Assembly (NCBI GenBank): GCA_021778115.1
Contig: JAJYCS010000001.1
Location: 1 to 64,000 of the forward strand
DNA: 64,000 nt
DNA from: Deltaproteobacteria bacterium
Lineage (GTDB): Bacteria > Desulfobacterota > Desulfuromonadia > Geobacterales > Pseudopelobacteraceae
Reading direction: 5' to 3'
Shown here: one piece after another, positions 27,415 through 36,196 of the stretch
How positions within the stretch are numbered: position 1 is the first letter of the stretch
Layout: each line of letters opens with the position of its first letter
Position numbers and translations under genes: made by a program
The notes under the pieces: model-generated
The model's input: only the letters and a program-made list of their open reading frames with translations
Told to the model about the DNA's origin: nothing
Databases searched by the model: none

Positions 27415-29736
27415 CTACAGCACCGCCGCCACGGCCTCGGCGGCCTCGTCGATAAACCGGATCGCAAGCTCCTGCCGCACATTGTCCGGCAGGTCCTCCA
27501 GGTCATCCCGGTTGCGCGATGGCGCCAGCACCGTCTTGACCCCTGCCCGGTGGGCCGCCAGCACCTTCTCCTTCAAGCCGCCGATGGCCAGCACCCGGCC
27601 GGTGAGGGTGATCTCGCCGGTCATGGCCACGTTGCGCCGGGCCGCCTTGCCGGTGAGGAGCGAGACCAGGGCGGTGACGATGGTCACCCCGGCGGAGGGG
27701 CCGTCCTTCGGGATGGCCCCGGAGGGGACATGGATATGGATGGCACGGTTTTCAAAGGCCTCCCCGGCGATGCCGAACTGGTCGGCATGGGCCTGGATGT
27801 AGGAGAGGGCGGCCCGGGCCGACTCCTTCATCACCTCTCCCAGGGAACCGGTCAGGATCAGCTCCGGCTTGCCCGGCATGGCCGTGGCCTCCACAAAGAG
27901 GATATCGCCGCCGGTCTCGGTCCAGGCTAGGCCGGTCACCACCCCCACCCGGTCCAGTTCGGCCGCCACTTCGTTGTGGAACTTGCGGGGGCCCAGCAGC
28001 TCACCCACCACCTCGGGGGTGATCTCCCGGCGCGGCTCCTTCTGCTGGGTGATCTCCTTGGCCACCTTGCGGCAGACCGAGGCTATGGTGCGCTGCATGC
28101 TGCGCACTCCGGCCTCACGGGTGTAGTCGCCGATGATCCGGACCAGGGCCCCCTCCGAGAAGGCGGGGGGCGTCGTGGCCAGGCCGTTCTCCTCCAGCTC
28201 ACGGGGGATGATGAAGCTGCGGGCGATATGCAGCTTCTCCTCGGTGGAGTAGCCGGCCAGCCGGATCACCTCCATCCGGTCCTTTAAGGGGCCGGGGATC
28301 GGGTCCAGCTGGTTGGCGGTGGTGATGAACAGTACCCGCGAGAGGTCGAACGGCACGTCCAGGTAGTGGTCCTGGAAGGAGAAGTTCTGCTCCGGGTCCA
28401 GCACCTCCAACAGGGCCGACGAGGGGTCGCCGCGGAAGTCGTGGGACAGCTTGTCGATCTCGTCCAGCATGAAGACCGGGTTGTTTGAGCCGCAGCGGAA
28501 GATCTCCTTGATGATCCGTCCCGGCAGGGCGCCGATGTAGGTGCGGCGGTGACCGCGGATCTCCGCCTCGTCCCGCACTCCTCCCAGGGAGACCCGGACG
28601 AACTTCCGCCCCATGGCCCGGGCGATGGAACGCCCCAGGGAGGTCTTCCCCACCCCCGGGGGGCCGACGAAGCAGAGCACCGGCCCCTTCATCGACTCCT
28701 TCAGGGAACGGACCGCCAGGAACTCCAGGATCCGTTCCTTGACCTTCTTCAGGTTGTAGTGGTCCTCGTCCAGCACCTCCTCGGCCTTGACGATGTCCAG
28801 CAGGTCCTGGGTGGAGACGTTCCAGGGCATCCCGGCCAGATAGTCCAGGTAGGTGCGGGAAACGGTGTACTCCGGGGAGGAGGCGTTGATCCGTTCCAGC
28901 CGTTTCAGCTCCTTGACGGCGATCTTGGCCACCTCATCCGGCAGACCCGCCTCCTCGATCCTGGTCCGCAGTTCGTTGATGTCGGCAGCACGGGGGTCCT
29001 CATCCCCCAGCTCCTCCTGGATCTGCTTCATCTGCTCCCGCAGCAGGTACTCCTTCTGGTTCTTCCCCACCCGGCGGTTGACCTCGGTCTTGAGCTCAGA
29101 GTTCACCTGCAGCTTCTGCACCTCGTTGGTCAGGTGGATGTAAACCTTCTTCAGCCGCTCCAGCGGGTCGATCGTCTCCAGCAGCTCCTGCAGCCCGGCC
29201 AGGGGCAGGTTGACGTAGAGCGCCACCAGGTCCGACAGGCGGGCCGGGTTGTCGATATAGTCGATCATCTTCATCACATCGTCCGGCAGCGGCTTGCCGT
29301 AGGAGAGGGATATCTTCAGCAGGCCGATCATGGACTGCACCAGCGCCTCTGAGACCAGCCCCTTTTCGGCGAACTCCCGCTCCACCGCCACCTGCACCAG
29401 GGGAAAGGGCGTCCCCTGCTCCAGCTCCCCCAGCCGGATCCGGTTCACCCCCTCCAGGGTGATCTTGTGGCGGCCACCGGTCACCTTCTTCAGCTGGGTC
29501 ACCTTGCAGACGGTGCCGATATCGTGGCTCCGTCTCCGCAGCTCCGGTTCTCCCTCCAGGTTGTCCCGCTGCAGGGCAACGGCGATGAAGCCGTCGTACT
29601 GCTCCTGGGCCTCACGGAACAACAGGGCGCCCCCTTCCTCCAGGTAGACCGGAAAGACCATGTAGGGGAAGGCCACCATGTCTTTCAGCAGGTAGAGCGG
29701 CAGGGACTCCGGTATGTTCAGTTCGGCGTGGGGCAT
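27415..29736 (-). CDS. lon: ATP-dependent protease Lon
   Basis: A 773-residue LonA protease: N-terminal substrate domain (~1-200), coiled-coil linker, AAA+ module with Walker A GPPGVGKTSLG and Walker B VFMLDEIDKL, and the C-terminal protease domain with catalytic S681 in PKDGPSAGVT and the Lys in GGLKEKVLAA. It degrades misfolded and regulatory proteins. AGGAG lies ~13 bases before the ATG. It sits between a multihaem cytochrome (20-base gap) and mlaE (3-base gap), an unusual setting. Confidence 0.97.
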   Translation of the reverse strand: MPHAELNIPESLPLYLLKDMVAFPYMVFPVYLEEGGALLFREAQEQYDGFIAVALQRDNLEGEPELRRRSHDIGTVCKVTQLKKVTGGRHKITLEGVNRIRLGELEQGTPFPLVQVAVEREFAEKGLVSEALVQSMIGLLKISLSYGKPLPDDVMKMIDYIDNPARLSDLVALYVNLPLAGLQELLETIDPLERLKKVYIHLTNEVQKLQVNSELKTEVNRRVGKNQKEYLLREQMKQIQEELGDEDPRAADINELRTRIEEAGLPDEVAKIAVKELKRLERINASSPEYTVSRTYLDYLAGMPWNVSTQDLLDIVKAEEVLDEDHYNLKKVKERILEFLAVRSLKESMKGPVLCFVGPPGVGKTSLGRSIARAMGRKFVRVSLGGVRDEAEIRGHRRTYIGALPGRIIKEIFRCGSNNPVFMLDEIDKLSHDFRGDPSSALLEVLDPEQNFSFQDHYLDVPFDLSRVLFITTANQLDPIPGPLKDRMEVIRLAGYSTEEKLHIARSFIIPRELEENGLATTPPAFSEGALVRIIGDYTREAGVRSMQRTIASVCRKVAKEITQQKEPRREITPEVVGELLGPRKFHNEVAAELDRVGVVTGLAWTETGGDILFVEATAMPGKPELILTGSLGEVMKESARAALSYIQAHADQFGIAGEAFENRAIHIHVPSGAIPKDGPSAGVTIVTALVSLLTGKAARRNVAMTGEITLTGRVLAIGGLKEKVLAAHRAGVKTVLAPSRNRDDLEDLPDNVRQELAIRFIDEAAEAVAAVL

Positions 29737-29756
29737 CGTCTGGTGGTCGCTCCTGG

Positions 29757-31511
29757 TCAGTGGATGATCTTTGCGGCCCGGGCCCGGGCCGGGTCGGCCT
29801 TCAGGGCCGCGTAGGCCACCCTGTCGCGGGGCACCGGGATCGAGAAGTCGCCGGCAACCTCCCAGACGTCCAGATAGACCCAGGGGGCGAAGCTGGAGAG
29901 CTGGGCCCCCGGTTCGAGGACGATCCGCTCGGTGGCCTGGATCCCCTTGATCTTCAGGCCGGTACGGGTCGCCACCACGGTATGCTCCCCCTTGAACGGG
30001 TCGGCCCCGGCGTCGCTGTACTCCCAGGTCACCTTCTGGATTTGGCTGCCGCCTGACAGATCGCCGTGGCAGGAGTCGCAGCTGCGGGCCGGCCCCAGCT
30101 TGTGGGACAGCTTGTCCAGCTGGATCCAGGTGAGGGCCTTGTTGTTGTCCGGCATCCCGCCGTAAAGGCCGGTATAGGCCCAGGCGTCATCGGTCCGCTC
30201 GCTGTCCGGCAGGCTGGCCGGAAAACGCCAGTGGAGCCCCGGCGTAAACGGGGCGCTCTCCTGGTTCATGGCCGCCATCGGGAACGGCTTCACCGGGATC
30301 CAACGGCCCCGTTGATCCCGGATCAGGATCGGCTCCGGCATGATGCCGTAGTAAGCCATATGTTTGAAGAACGGCGTTGGCACCCCCGCCAGGCGGCCCG
30401 GCCCCCAGTAGGTCCCCTGATAGCCGCCCACCTGCTGGATGTGGCAGGCCTCGCAGGTCAGCCGTTTGTGCAGCGAGGCGTTATGCCCCTCCACCTCCCG
30501 GCGGTGGCAGCGGATGCAGGAACCCTCGGCCTGGCGCAGCACGGTGCCGTGGCCCAGCCCGGGGTTGGTCTTGCTGCTCTCGTGGCAGTCCAGACAGCCC
30601 ACTTTGGCCTGCAGGTGCAGGTCGGGCTGCCCCCCTTCCGGGAACGAGAACGAGCCGCCGAAATAGCCGGCGCCCCGGCGCCGGTCCTCGGGGCCGGCGT
30701 GGCAGATGGAGGCCCGTCCGTTGCCATAGCAGGAAAGGGGTGGCGGGGTCTTGGCAAAACTGTGGGGGCCGATGGCCGGATTATTGGGCTGCTTGGGTTG
30801 GGGGTTGAAATGGCAGTCCAGGCAGCCCACGTGGCAGGTGTTGCAGGCCCGCTGGTTCACCGCCGCGCTGTCCGGCGGGATCGGCACGCCGGTGGTTGCC
30901 TGCAGCCGCTGCAGGTTGCCGGCGAACCAGGGGCCGCAGTTGTGGGGCCCCCGCGGGGAGGTCCAACCGGCGTACTGGCTCTGCTTGGCGTTGGTCCCCA
31001 TGGCGCTGGTGCGGAACTGGGCCAGCTCCTGGGGATGGCACCGGCCGCAGGTCTGTTCCATCTCAGGGTAGTCCTGGGTCAGCTGATCGTTCTTATCCTG
31101 CCACTGGATGGCGGCCACCGCGGCATCCCTGGTCACCTGGCCGTCACGTCGTACGGCGACATAGAGGCGGTTTGTCAGGTTTGTGCCGTAGGCCAGGGGG
31201 TAGGGGCGCGGGGTGGTGCGATCGGCGGTCAGCCCCTTCTTGCGCACCAGCTGCAGCCGGGCCAGCCCCTGGTGGGCCGCCGCCGTGGTGGTCGCCCGGG
31301 GGTTCCCCAGGTGGCACTCCTCGCAGGAGGCCGGCATCCCGGTCTGGGCCGCCGCCTCCTCTCGCGTCACGGTGAAATGGGCAAAACCCAATTCTTTCAT
31401 TTTCTGTCGGTTTTCATGGCAGGCAAGGCAGCTGTTGCTCTCCGTTGCTAAGGCGGGCATGGGTGACATGACTACAACGGTGGCAATGAGGATGAAACTG
31501 CTCCAGCGCAT
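29757..31511 (-). CDS. Multihaem c-type cytochrome (nine CXXCH)
   Basis: A 584-residue exported cytochrome. After a signal peptide (~1-23) I count nine canonical CXXCH motifs: CLACH, CEECH, CGRCH, CNTCH, CLDCH, CLDCH, CIRCH, CEACH and CDSCH; the fourth and fifth are almost adjacent. A further SCYGNGRASICH has CX8CH spacing and might bind a tenth haem. There is no lipobox or C-terminal anchor, so it is probably periplasmic or secreted. The electron partner is unknown. The ATG at 31511 follows GGAGG by 7 bases; the longer ORF start does not give a signal peptide at the N-terminus. Confidence 0.92.
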   Translation of the reverse strand: MRWSSFILIATVVVMSPMPALATESNSCLACHENRQKMKELGFAHFTVTREEAAAQTGMPASCEECHLGNPRATTTAAAHQGLARLQLVRKKGLTADRTTPRPYPLAYGTNLTNRLYVAVRRDGQVTRDAAVAAIQWQDKNDQLTQDYPEMEQTCGRCHPQELAQFRTSAMGTNAKQSQYAGWTSPRGPHNCGPWFAGNLQRLQATTGVPIPPDSAAVNQRACNTCHVGCLDCHFNPQPKQPNNPAIGPHSFAKTPPPLSCYGNGRASICHAGPEDRRRGAGYFGGSFSFPEGGQPDLHLQAKVGCLDCHESSKTNPGLGHGTVLRQAEGSCIRCHRREVEGHNASLHKRLTCEACHIQQVGGYQGTYWGPGRLAGVPTPFFKHMAYYGIMPEPILIRDQRGRWIPVKPFPMAAMNQESAPFTPGLHWRFPASLPDSERTDDAWAYTGLYGGMPDNNKALTWIQLDKLSHKLGPARSCDSCHGDLSGGSQIQKVTWEYSDAGADPFKGEHTVVATRTGLKIKGIQATERIVLEPGAQLSSFAPWVYLDVWEVAGDFSIPVPRDRVAYAALKADPARARAAKIIH

Positions 31512-31534
31512 GGTAATGCCTCCGTATCTGTCGA

Positions 31535-31576
31535 ATGTCGACATAAATCTATATCACAGTGCCATTGTTCCTGCAA
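31535..31576 (-). promoter_or_regulatory. Promoter and palindromic operator candidate for the cytochrome gene
   Basis: On the minus strand TTGCAG, 17 bases, TATAGA (31548-31576). The perfect 10-bp palindrome ATGTCGACAT (31535-31544) sits at the predicted start site, a position where a repressor could bind. Confidence 0.45.
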
Positions 31577-31580
31577 ACAG

Positions 31581-32168
31581 CTAGGTCTCGCGGCCGTTGT
31601 GCAGAGTGATATTGACGATGCGGACACAGGCGGCGGGGCCTGCCAGGTCCCGGTACAGGCGGACCAGAAAACGTACCGTAACCAGACGGTGCATGGTGGA
31701 TTGAGTCAGGCGGTACAACCAGCGCCTGAACAGCGATGGTTGTGATGAGCCGAGTAGCAGTGGACAATAATCCGCAAGTCGCAGCGTGATGCGTTGACCG
31801 CCGTAGGCTTGCTGCGACAGGAGCAGTAGCAGTTCCCCCCGTTCACATTGGTCACGCTGCACCAGCAGACCTCCGCAGATTCGCAACGCCAGGCCGTCAC
31901 CTTTTGGTGTGCTGGCTGGCGAGGGGGGGAGGAAACTGAGCAGTGGCCACCTTCCGCAGAGTAAAAAGGATATCCCCTGTGCCGAGATGACCGGTCGGAT
32001 CAGGCCGATGGTCAGTTGTCGTATGTCCCGCAGGTAGCGCTGTAGCAGGTCATGTGCTGAAAACGGCGGGAGTCCGGCCGGCAGGTCGGTCCATTGCATC
32101 GAGAACACGGAGTTGTCTTGCTGGAGTACCTGCTGGCAGGCTATCTGCTGGGCCGGTCGGGAGTTCAT
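31581..32168 (-). CDS. Hypothetical protein
   Basis: A 195-residue protein I do not recognise. It has no signal peptide, no clear membrane helix and no known motif; leucine- and arginine-rich segments suggest a soluble mixed fold. No Shine-Dalgarno is visible before the ATG at 32168. It is divergent from the NAD(P)-binding gene and lies just upstream of the cytochrome promoter. It covers nearly all the space between two supported genes, which favours a real gene. Confidence 0.55.
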   Translation of the reverse strand: MNSRPAQQIACQQVLQQDNSVFSMQWTDLPAGLPPFSAHDLLQRYLRDIRQLTIGLIRPVISAQGISFLLCGRWPLLSFLPPSPASTPKGDGLALRICGGLLVQRDQCERGELLLLLSQQAYGGQRITLRLADYCPLLLGSSQPSLFRRWLYRLTQSTMHRLVTVRFLVRLYRDLAGPAACVRIVNITLHNGRET

Positions 32169-32179
32169 GGTTAATAGTG

Positions 32180-32221
32180 TGCCATAAATTGGCTGGCTTG
32201 CCAGCGAGTGATTTTATGGCA
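32180..32221. promoter_or_regulatory. Nested inverted repeats in a divergent intergenic region
   Basis: Outer arms TGCCATAAA and TTTATGGCA are perfect 9-bp complements; inner arms GCTGGC and GCCAGC flank a TT loop. They fill the gap between two divergent genes and suit a two-site operator or a cruciform. A weak promoter for the plus-strand gene (TTGCCA...CATACT) overlaps them. Confidence 0.6.
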
Positions 32222-32236
32222 TACTGCAGGGTATCT

Positions 32237-33160
32237 ATGGCGGCTCGTGTTGAAGGAATAATTTTGGTGACCGGCGCCGGCGGTTTTATCGGGCGTCGGC
32301 TGGTGCGCGAGTTGCTGCAGCGCGGGTATCGGGTGCGTTGTATGGATCGCCATCCGATCGATCATCCGGCAGAAGCTGAGCAGGTACGGGCCGATCTGCT
32401 GCAGCCGGAGAGCTTGCCGTCAGCCTTTGCAGGGGTTAGCGCAGCCTACTATCTGGTGCACTCCATGGGGCGGGGCAAGGCGGATTTTGCTGAGCAGGAC
32501 CGGTGCGCCGCCCGCAACTTCGTGGCTGCCGCCGAAGCGACCGGCGTACAGCGGGTAATCTACCTGGGCGGCCTGGGTGAAACCGGCGACAATCTGTCCC
32601 ATCATCTGGCCAGTCGGCTTGAGGTTGCCCATATCCTGCAGTCAGGTCGCTTCAACACTACCTTTCTGCGGGCCGCCGTGATTATCGGGTACGGTGGCGC
32701 CTCTTACGAGATGGTACACAGTCTGGTACGGCGTTTGCCGATCATGATCACGCCCCGTTGGGTCTCCACCCGCAACCAGCCGATTGCGGTTAACGATGTG
32801 ATCGGGTATCTTACCGGTTGCCTGGAGGAACCGCGGACGGTTGGCCAGACTTTTGACATCGGCGGTCCGGAGGTGCTGACCTACCGTGAGATGATGGAGC
32901 GTTTTGCCCGGGTTGAGGGGCGTTTTCTGTGGATACTTCCGGTGCCGGTGCTGACGCCCAAGCTATCGTCCTATTGGGTCGGCCTGGTCACGCCGGTCAG
33001 GCCGGCCATCGCAATCGCCCTGATCGAAGGGCTGAAGAACGAGGTAATCTGTCGCGATAACCGGATTCGCGAGCTGGTGCCGATTCCGTTGACCACGTTT
33101 GACGATGCGCTCAGAACGGCTTTAACCGAACAACAAGAGGCAGGAGGAAACAAAGCATGA
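32237..33160 (+). CDS. NAD(P)-binding atypical short-chain dehydrogenase
   Basis: A 307-residue Rossmann-fold protein with GAGGFIGRRLVREL at the N-terminus and no clear YxxxK pair, similar to the NDUFA9-like/NAD(P)H-binding group of atypical SDRs. Its substrate is unknown. The ATG at 32237 follows a weak AGGGT; the longer track ORF extends into the intergenic repeats. It overlaps elbB by 4 bases. Confidence 0.85.
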   Translation: MAARVEGIILVTGAGGFIGRRLVRELLQRGYRVRCMDRHPIDHPAEAEQVRADLLQPESLPSAFAGVSAAYYLVHSMGRGKADFAEQDRCAARNFVAAAEATGVQRVIYLGGLGETGDNLSHHLASRLEVAHILQSGRFNTTFLRAAVIIGYGGASYEMVHSLVRRLPIMITPRWVSTRNQPIAVNDVIGYLTGCLEEPRTVGQTFDIGGPEVLTYREMMERFARVEGRFLWILPVPVLTPKLSSYWVGLVTPVRPAIAIALIEGLKNEVICRDNRIRELVPIPLTTFDDALRTALTEQQEAGGNKA

Positions 33161-33813
33161 GCAAGAAGATTGGCGTAGTACTTTCGGGATGCGGTGTGCG
33201 GGATGGCAGTGAGATCCATGAGGCGGTGCTGACCCTGCTGGCCATTGATCAGGCAGGGGCCGAGGCGGTCTGCATGGCCCCCGATAGCGAGCTTGCCGAG
33301 GTGAACCATTGCACCATGGAGTCCACCGGCGCCAGGCGTAAGGTGTTGGTGGAGTCGGCCCGTATCGCACGCGGCACCATCACGGACATCAAGCAGGTCA
33401 CGGCCGGCGATCTTGACGCGCTGATCTTCCCCGGCGGTTTCGGTGCGGCGCTCAATCTGTGTGACTTCGCCCAGAAAGGTGCGGCGGCAAGCGTGAATTC
33501 TGAGGTGGCCCGGTTGGTGCGTGAGGTCCATGCAGCCCAAAAGCCGATCGGCGCCATCTGCATCGCCCCAACCCTGCTCGCCCTTGTCCTGGGGAAGACG
33601 GCTGGCCCGACGCTGACCATCGGCAACGATGCCGCCACCGCCGCCGAGATCGAAAAGACTGGCGCTCGGCATCAGAACTGCGGGGTAACGGAGTTCGTGG
33701 TGGATACCAAGAACCGGATCGTCACCACCCCGGCCTATATGTTGGGAACCCGGATCAGTGAGGTGGCGGTGGGGATTACCAAATGTGTCAATGAGGTGAT
33801 CAAGCTGGCCTGA
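33157..33813 (+). CDS. elbB: Isoprenoid biosynthesis glyoxalase ElbB
   Basis: A 218-residue member of the DJ-1/PfpI-like superfamily closest to ElbB (VLSGCGVRDGSEIHEAV, IFPGGFGAALNLCDFA, GAICIAPTLLALVL). The nucleophile Cys lies in AICIAP. E. coli ElbB has weak glyoxalase activity and its physiological role is poorly known. A strong AGGAGG precedes the start, which overlaps the upstream gene. Confidence 0.93.
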   Translation: MSKKIGVVLSGCGVRDGSEIHEAVLTLLAIDQAGAEAVCMAPDSELAEVNHCTMESTGARRKVLVESARIARGTITDIKQVTAGDLDALIFPGGFGAALNLCDFAQKGAAASVNSEVARLVREVHAAQKPIGAICIAPTLLALVLGKTAGPTLTIGNDAATAAEIEKTGARHQNCGVTEFVVDTKNRIVTTPAYMLGTRISEVAVGITKCVNEVIKLA

Positions 33814-33820
33814 TTGGCGA

Positions 33821-33848
33821 AACGGGCGCCCTGTGCGGGGCGCCCGTT
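33821..33848. terminator. Hairpin terminator after elbB
   Basis: Perfect 11-bp arms AACGGGCGCCC and GGGCGCCCGTT with a 6-base loop, between the convergent elbB and cupin-regulator genes. There is no real U-tract beyond TT. Confidence 0.7.
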
Positions 33849-33875
33849 GGTGCTAGGGGAATACCACGCCAGTGG

Positions 33876-34469
33876 TTATTTCGAGTACAGCACCGCCACA
33901 ATGCGGGCCTTCTGGTTGCCTACTGACACCAACCCGTGGGGCTGGCCTGAGTCGTAGTAGACGCTGTCGCCGCTCGTGATCCGGTAGATATCGCTATCGT
34001 AGTGCAGCTCGATCTCCCCCTCCAGCACATAGAGGAACTCCTCCTCCCCTTCGTGCCGCAAGAACAGCTTGTCATCCCAGTGGGAGTCTTCCACCTCCAC
34101 CAGGAACGGTTCCATATGCTTGTGGCGCATCCCCGGCGCCAGGGAGTGGTAGGTGTAGGGGCGATGCTCGGCATTGACCGCCTGGCGTTGCAGGTCGGGG
34201 CGTAGCTGATCGCCATGGGTCACCACCAGCCGCTGGCGGTTGCCCTCATCCTCGAAGAAGAAGTGGATGTCCACTTTCAGGCCTCGCCCTATCTTGAGCA
34301 GGGTAGCCAGCGGCGGAATGACCTGCTCGTTCTCGATCTGGGACAAAAGCGGCTTGGAGAGGCCGGTCAGCTCCGAGAGCTCCTGCAGGGTGAGGCGTCG
34401 TTGCTGGCGCTGGTGGCGGATCTTCTCGCCGATCCGGAACTCCTTGATCTGGGCCTTGATGTCGGTCAC
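33876..34469 (-). CDS. XRE-cupin transcriptional regulator
   Basis: A 197-residue regulator: XRE-type helix-turn-helix (~15-68; LTLQELSELTGLSKPLLSQIE) and a C-terminal cupin domain (~115-190; GEEEFLYVLEGEIELHY, DSVYYDSGQPHG). The family (PuuR/SutR-like) controls genes for small-molecule use through a ligand in the cupin. Translation starts at GTG after AGGAGG. It is divergent from the HtrA-like gene, a possible target. Confidence 0.92.
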   Translation of the reverse strand: MTDIKAQIKEFRIGEKIRHQRQQRRLTLQELSELTGLSKPLLSQIENEQVIPPLATLLKIGRGLKVDIHFFFEDEGNRQRLVVTHGDQLRPDLQRQAVNAEHRPYTYHSLAPGMRHKHMEPFLVEVEDSHWDDKLFLRHEGEEEFLYVLEGEIELHYDSDIYRITSGDSVYYDSGQPHGLVSVGNQKARIVAVLYSK

Positions 34470-34508
34470 GGGACCTCCTGCAAAACGGTATGGTAGGGGG
34501 CTGAACGG

Positions 34509-34537
34509 TTGACAGCGTGCGGAAAAGTGATTATCTC
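34509..34537 (+). promoter_or_regulatory. Possible promoter for the HtrA-like gene
   Basis: A perfect TTGACA -35 with TATCTC 17 bases downstream. The -10 is weak. It lies 59 bases upstream of the start codon. Confidence 0.4.
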
Positions 34538-34595
34538 TAACCCTGTTTTATCCGCCGATTTTTCCATGTAGCAACTAACGGAACAGGTTGTCAAT

Positions 34596-35765
34596 ATGAT
34601 GCGCCATCTCTCGTCCGTTCTCCGTTTTCTCCTGATGGGCGCCGCCGTTGCGGCGCTGCTGGCCGGTTGTTCCTCCTCGTCCCGGGACGAGCCGCTCTTC
34701 TACAATTCGAAGCGCCCTGGCGGTCAGGCGGCGGCGCCGGTGCAGGAGGTGCCGGCCGATATCCTGACCGCGCAGCGGGGCTTCACCGCCGTTTCCCGTG
34801 CGGTGACCCCCTGCGTGGTGAACATCTCCACGGTGGGGCGGCGCACCATTGTCCGGCCGCTCCCCGATCTGCCGCCGTTTTTCGAGGAGTTCTTCGGCGG
34901 TCCCGAGGTGCGGCAAAACAGGAGTCTCGGCTCCGGGTTCATCATCAGCCGGGACGGCTATATCGTCACCAACGAGCATGTGGTGCGGGATGCCGCGAGC
35001 ATCCAGGTGAAACTGTCCAACGACAAGGTGTACCAGGCCCGGATTGTGGGCGGGGATGCCAAGACCGACATCGCGGTGATCAAGATCGGGGCCAGGGACC
35101 TGCCGGTGGCGGTGCTGGGGGATTCGGACCGTCTTGAGGCGGGGCAGTGGGCCATCGCCATCGGCAACCCCTTCGGCCTTGAAGGCTCCATGACGGTGGG
35201 GGTGATCTCCGCCACCGGCCGCTCCAACGTCGGCATCGAGCCGATCGAGAACTTCATCCAGACCGATGCCGCCATCAACCCAGGCAACTCCGGCGGTCCT
35301 CTCCTGAATATCCATGGCGAGGTGGTGGGGATCAATACCGCCATCGTGGCCGCCGGTCAGGGGATCGGGTTCGCCATCCCGGTGAACATGGCCAAGCCGA
35401 TCATCACCCAGCTGGTGGCAACGGGGAAGGTGACCCGGGCCTGGCTGGGGGTGAGTATTCAACCGGTCCCCGCGGATCAGCTGCAACGGCTTGGAGTGAG
35501 GAGTACCGACGGGGCCCTGGTCGCCGAGGTGATCCCCGGAGGTCCGGCGGCTCAGGGGGGGATCCGGTCCGGCGATCTGATTGTCTCCTTTGCCGGCAGT
35601 CAGGTGCGAGATCCCGCCCATCTGCAACGGCTGGTGGCCGCTGCCAGGATAGGGGCGCCGGTGCCGGTGGGGGTAGTGCGCCACCGGCATCACCTGACGA
35701 TCACCCTGGTCACCGCCAAGGCGGACGATGCCCGGCCCCTTCGTTCCGGGGGACGGCCACGGTAA
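34596..35765 (+). CDS. HtrA/DegP-like serine protease, lipoprotein
   Basis: A 389-residue envelope protease. The N-terminus carries a lipobox, LLAGCS, so the protein should be lipid-anchored rather than freely periplasmic as DegP is. The trypsin-like triad is visible: H128 in NEHVV, Asp in TDIAVIK, and S232 in PGNSGGPL. One PDZ domain (~290-375) follows, against two in DegP, giving a DegS/DegQ-short layout. It probably degrades damaged envelope proteins. Two ATGs abut at the start; the first is used here. Confidence 0.94.
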   Translation: MMRHLSSVLRFLLMGAAVAALLAGCSSSSRDEPLFYNSKRPGGQAAAPVQEVPADILTAQRGFTAVSRAVTPCVVNISTVGRRTIVRPLPDLPPFFEEFFGGPEVRQNRSLGSGFIISRDGYIVTNEHVVRDAASIQVKLSNDKVYQARIVGGDAKTDIAVIKIGARDLPVAVLGDSDRLEAGQWAIAIGNPFGLEGSMTVGVISATGRSNVGIEPIENFIQTDAAINPGNSGGPLLNIHGEVVGINTAIVAAGQGIGFAIPVNMAKPIITQLVATGKVTRAWLGVSIQPVPADQLQRLGVRSTDGALVAEVIPGGPAAQGGIRSGDLIVSFAGSQVRDPAHLQRLVAAARIGAPVPVGVVRHRHHLTITLVTAKADDARPLRSGGRPR

Positions 35766-35783
35766 CGGTCGGGTTACAAGTGG

Positions 35784-35812
35784 TTTACTTTGTGTCAAGA
35801 GTACGGTAAAGT
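35784..35812 (+). promoter_or_regulatory. Possible promoter for the small conserved gene
   Basis: TTTACT, 17 bases, TAAAGT. Located just after the HtrA-like stop codon and ~49 bases before the next ATG. Confidence 0.35.
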
Positions 35813-35860
35813 GCCCCCAATTTCGATGGCTTGGCATTTAAACCTCCGAAGGGGTGCCCC

Positions 35861-36124
35861 ATGAACATCATCACCAGCAAGGAGCAGGCAGCGCGTCTGG
35901 CCCGGGCGATCATCTCCGATGTGGCGATCTATAACCAGGAGAAGGTGGAGAAGGGGATAAAAAACGATAATATCTTCGAGCTGTTGAGTGAGGAGATCGA
36001 GGAGGGGCGGCAACATTTCTATTCCCGGGTGGCCCCTGAGCTGGGGCCGGAGCAGCTGTTCGACCTGACCCTGGTGGATATCCTGATCAAGCGGGCCGGC
36101 AAGATCGAGTCGACGATCTGGTAA
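35861..36124 (+). CDS. Small conserved hypothetical protein
   Basis: An 87-residue acidic, helical, soluble protein without a motif I can name (IISDVAIYNQEKVEKGI is the most distinctive part). The start at 35861 follows AAGGGG; the track ORF starts 10 codons earlier without support. It sits between the HtrA-like gene and rluD. Its charge pattern and frame look genuinely coding. Confidence 0.75.
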   Translation: MNIITSKEQAARLARAIISDVAIYNQEKVEKGIKNDNIFELLSEEIEEGRQHFYSRVAPELGPEQLFDLTLVDILIKRAGKIESTIW

Positions 36125-36196
36125 CCGGTCGTTGCCGTGGATCTGATTGACAGGGGCGTGCCCAGGCGGGTGCGTCTCTGCTGTTTGGAGGGCTGT

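Noticed and set aside
30066-31451. 461-residue plus-strand ORF
   Set aside because: Antisense to the cytochrome gene, which has nine CXXCH motifs and a signal peptide.
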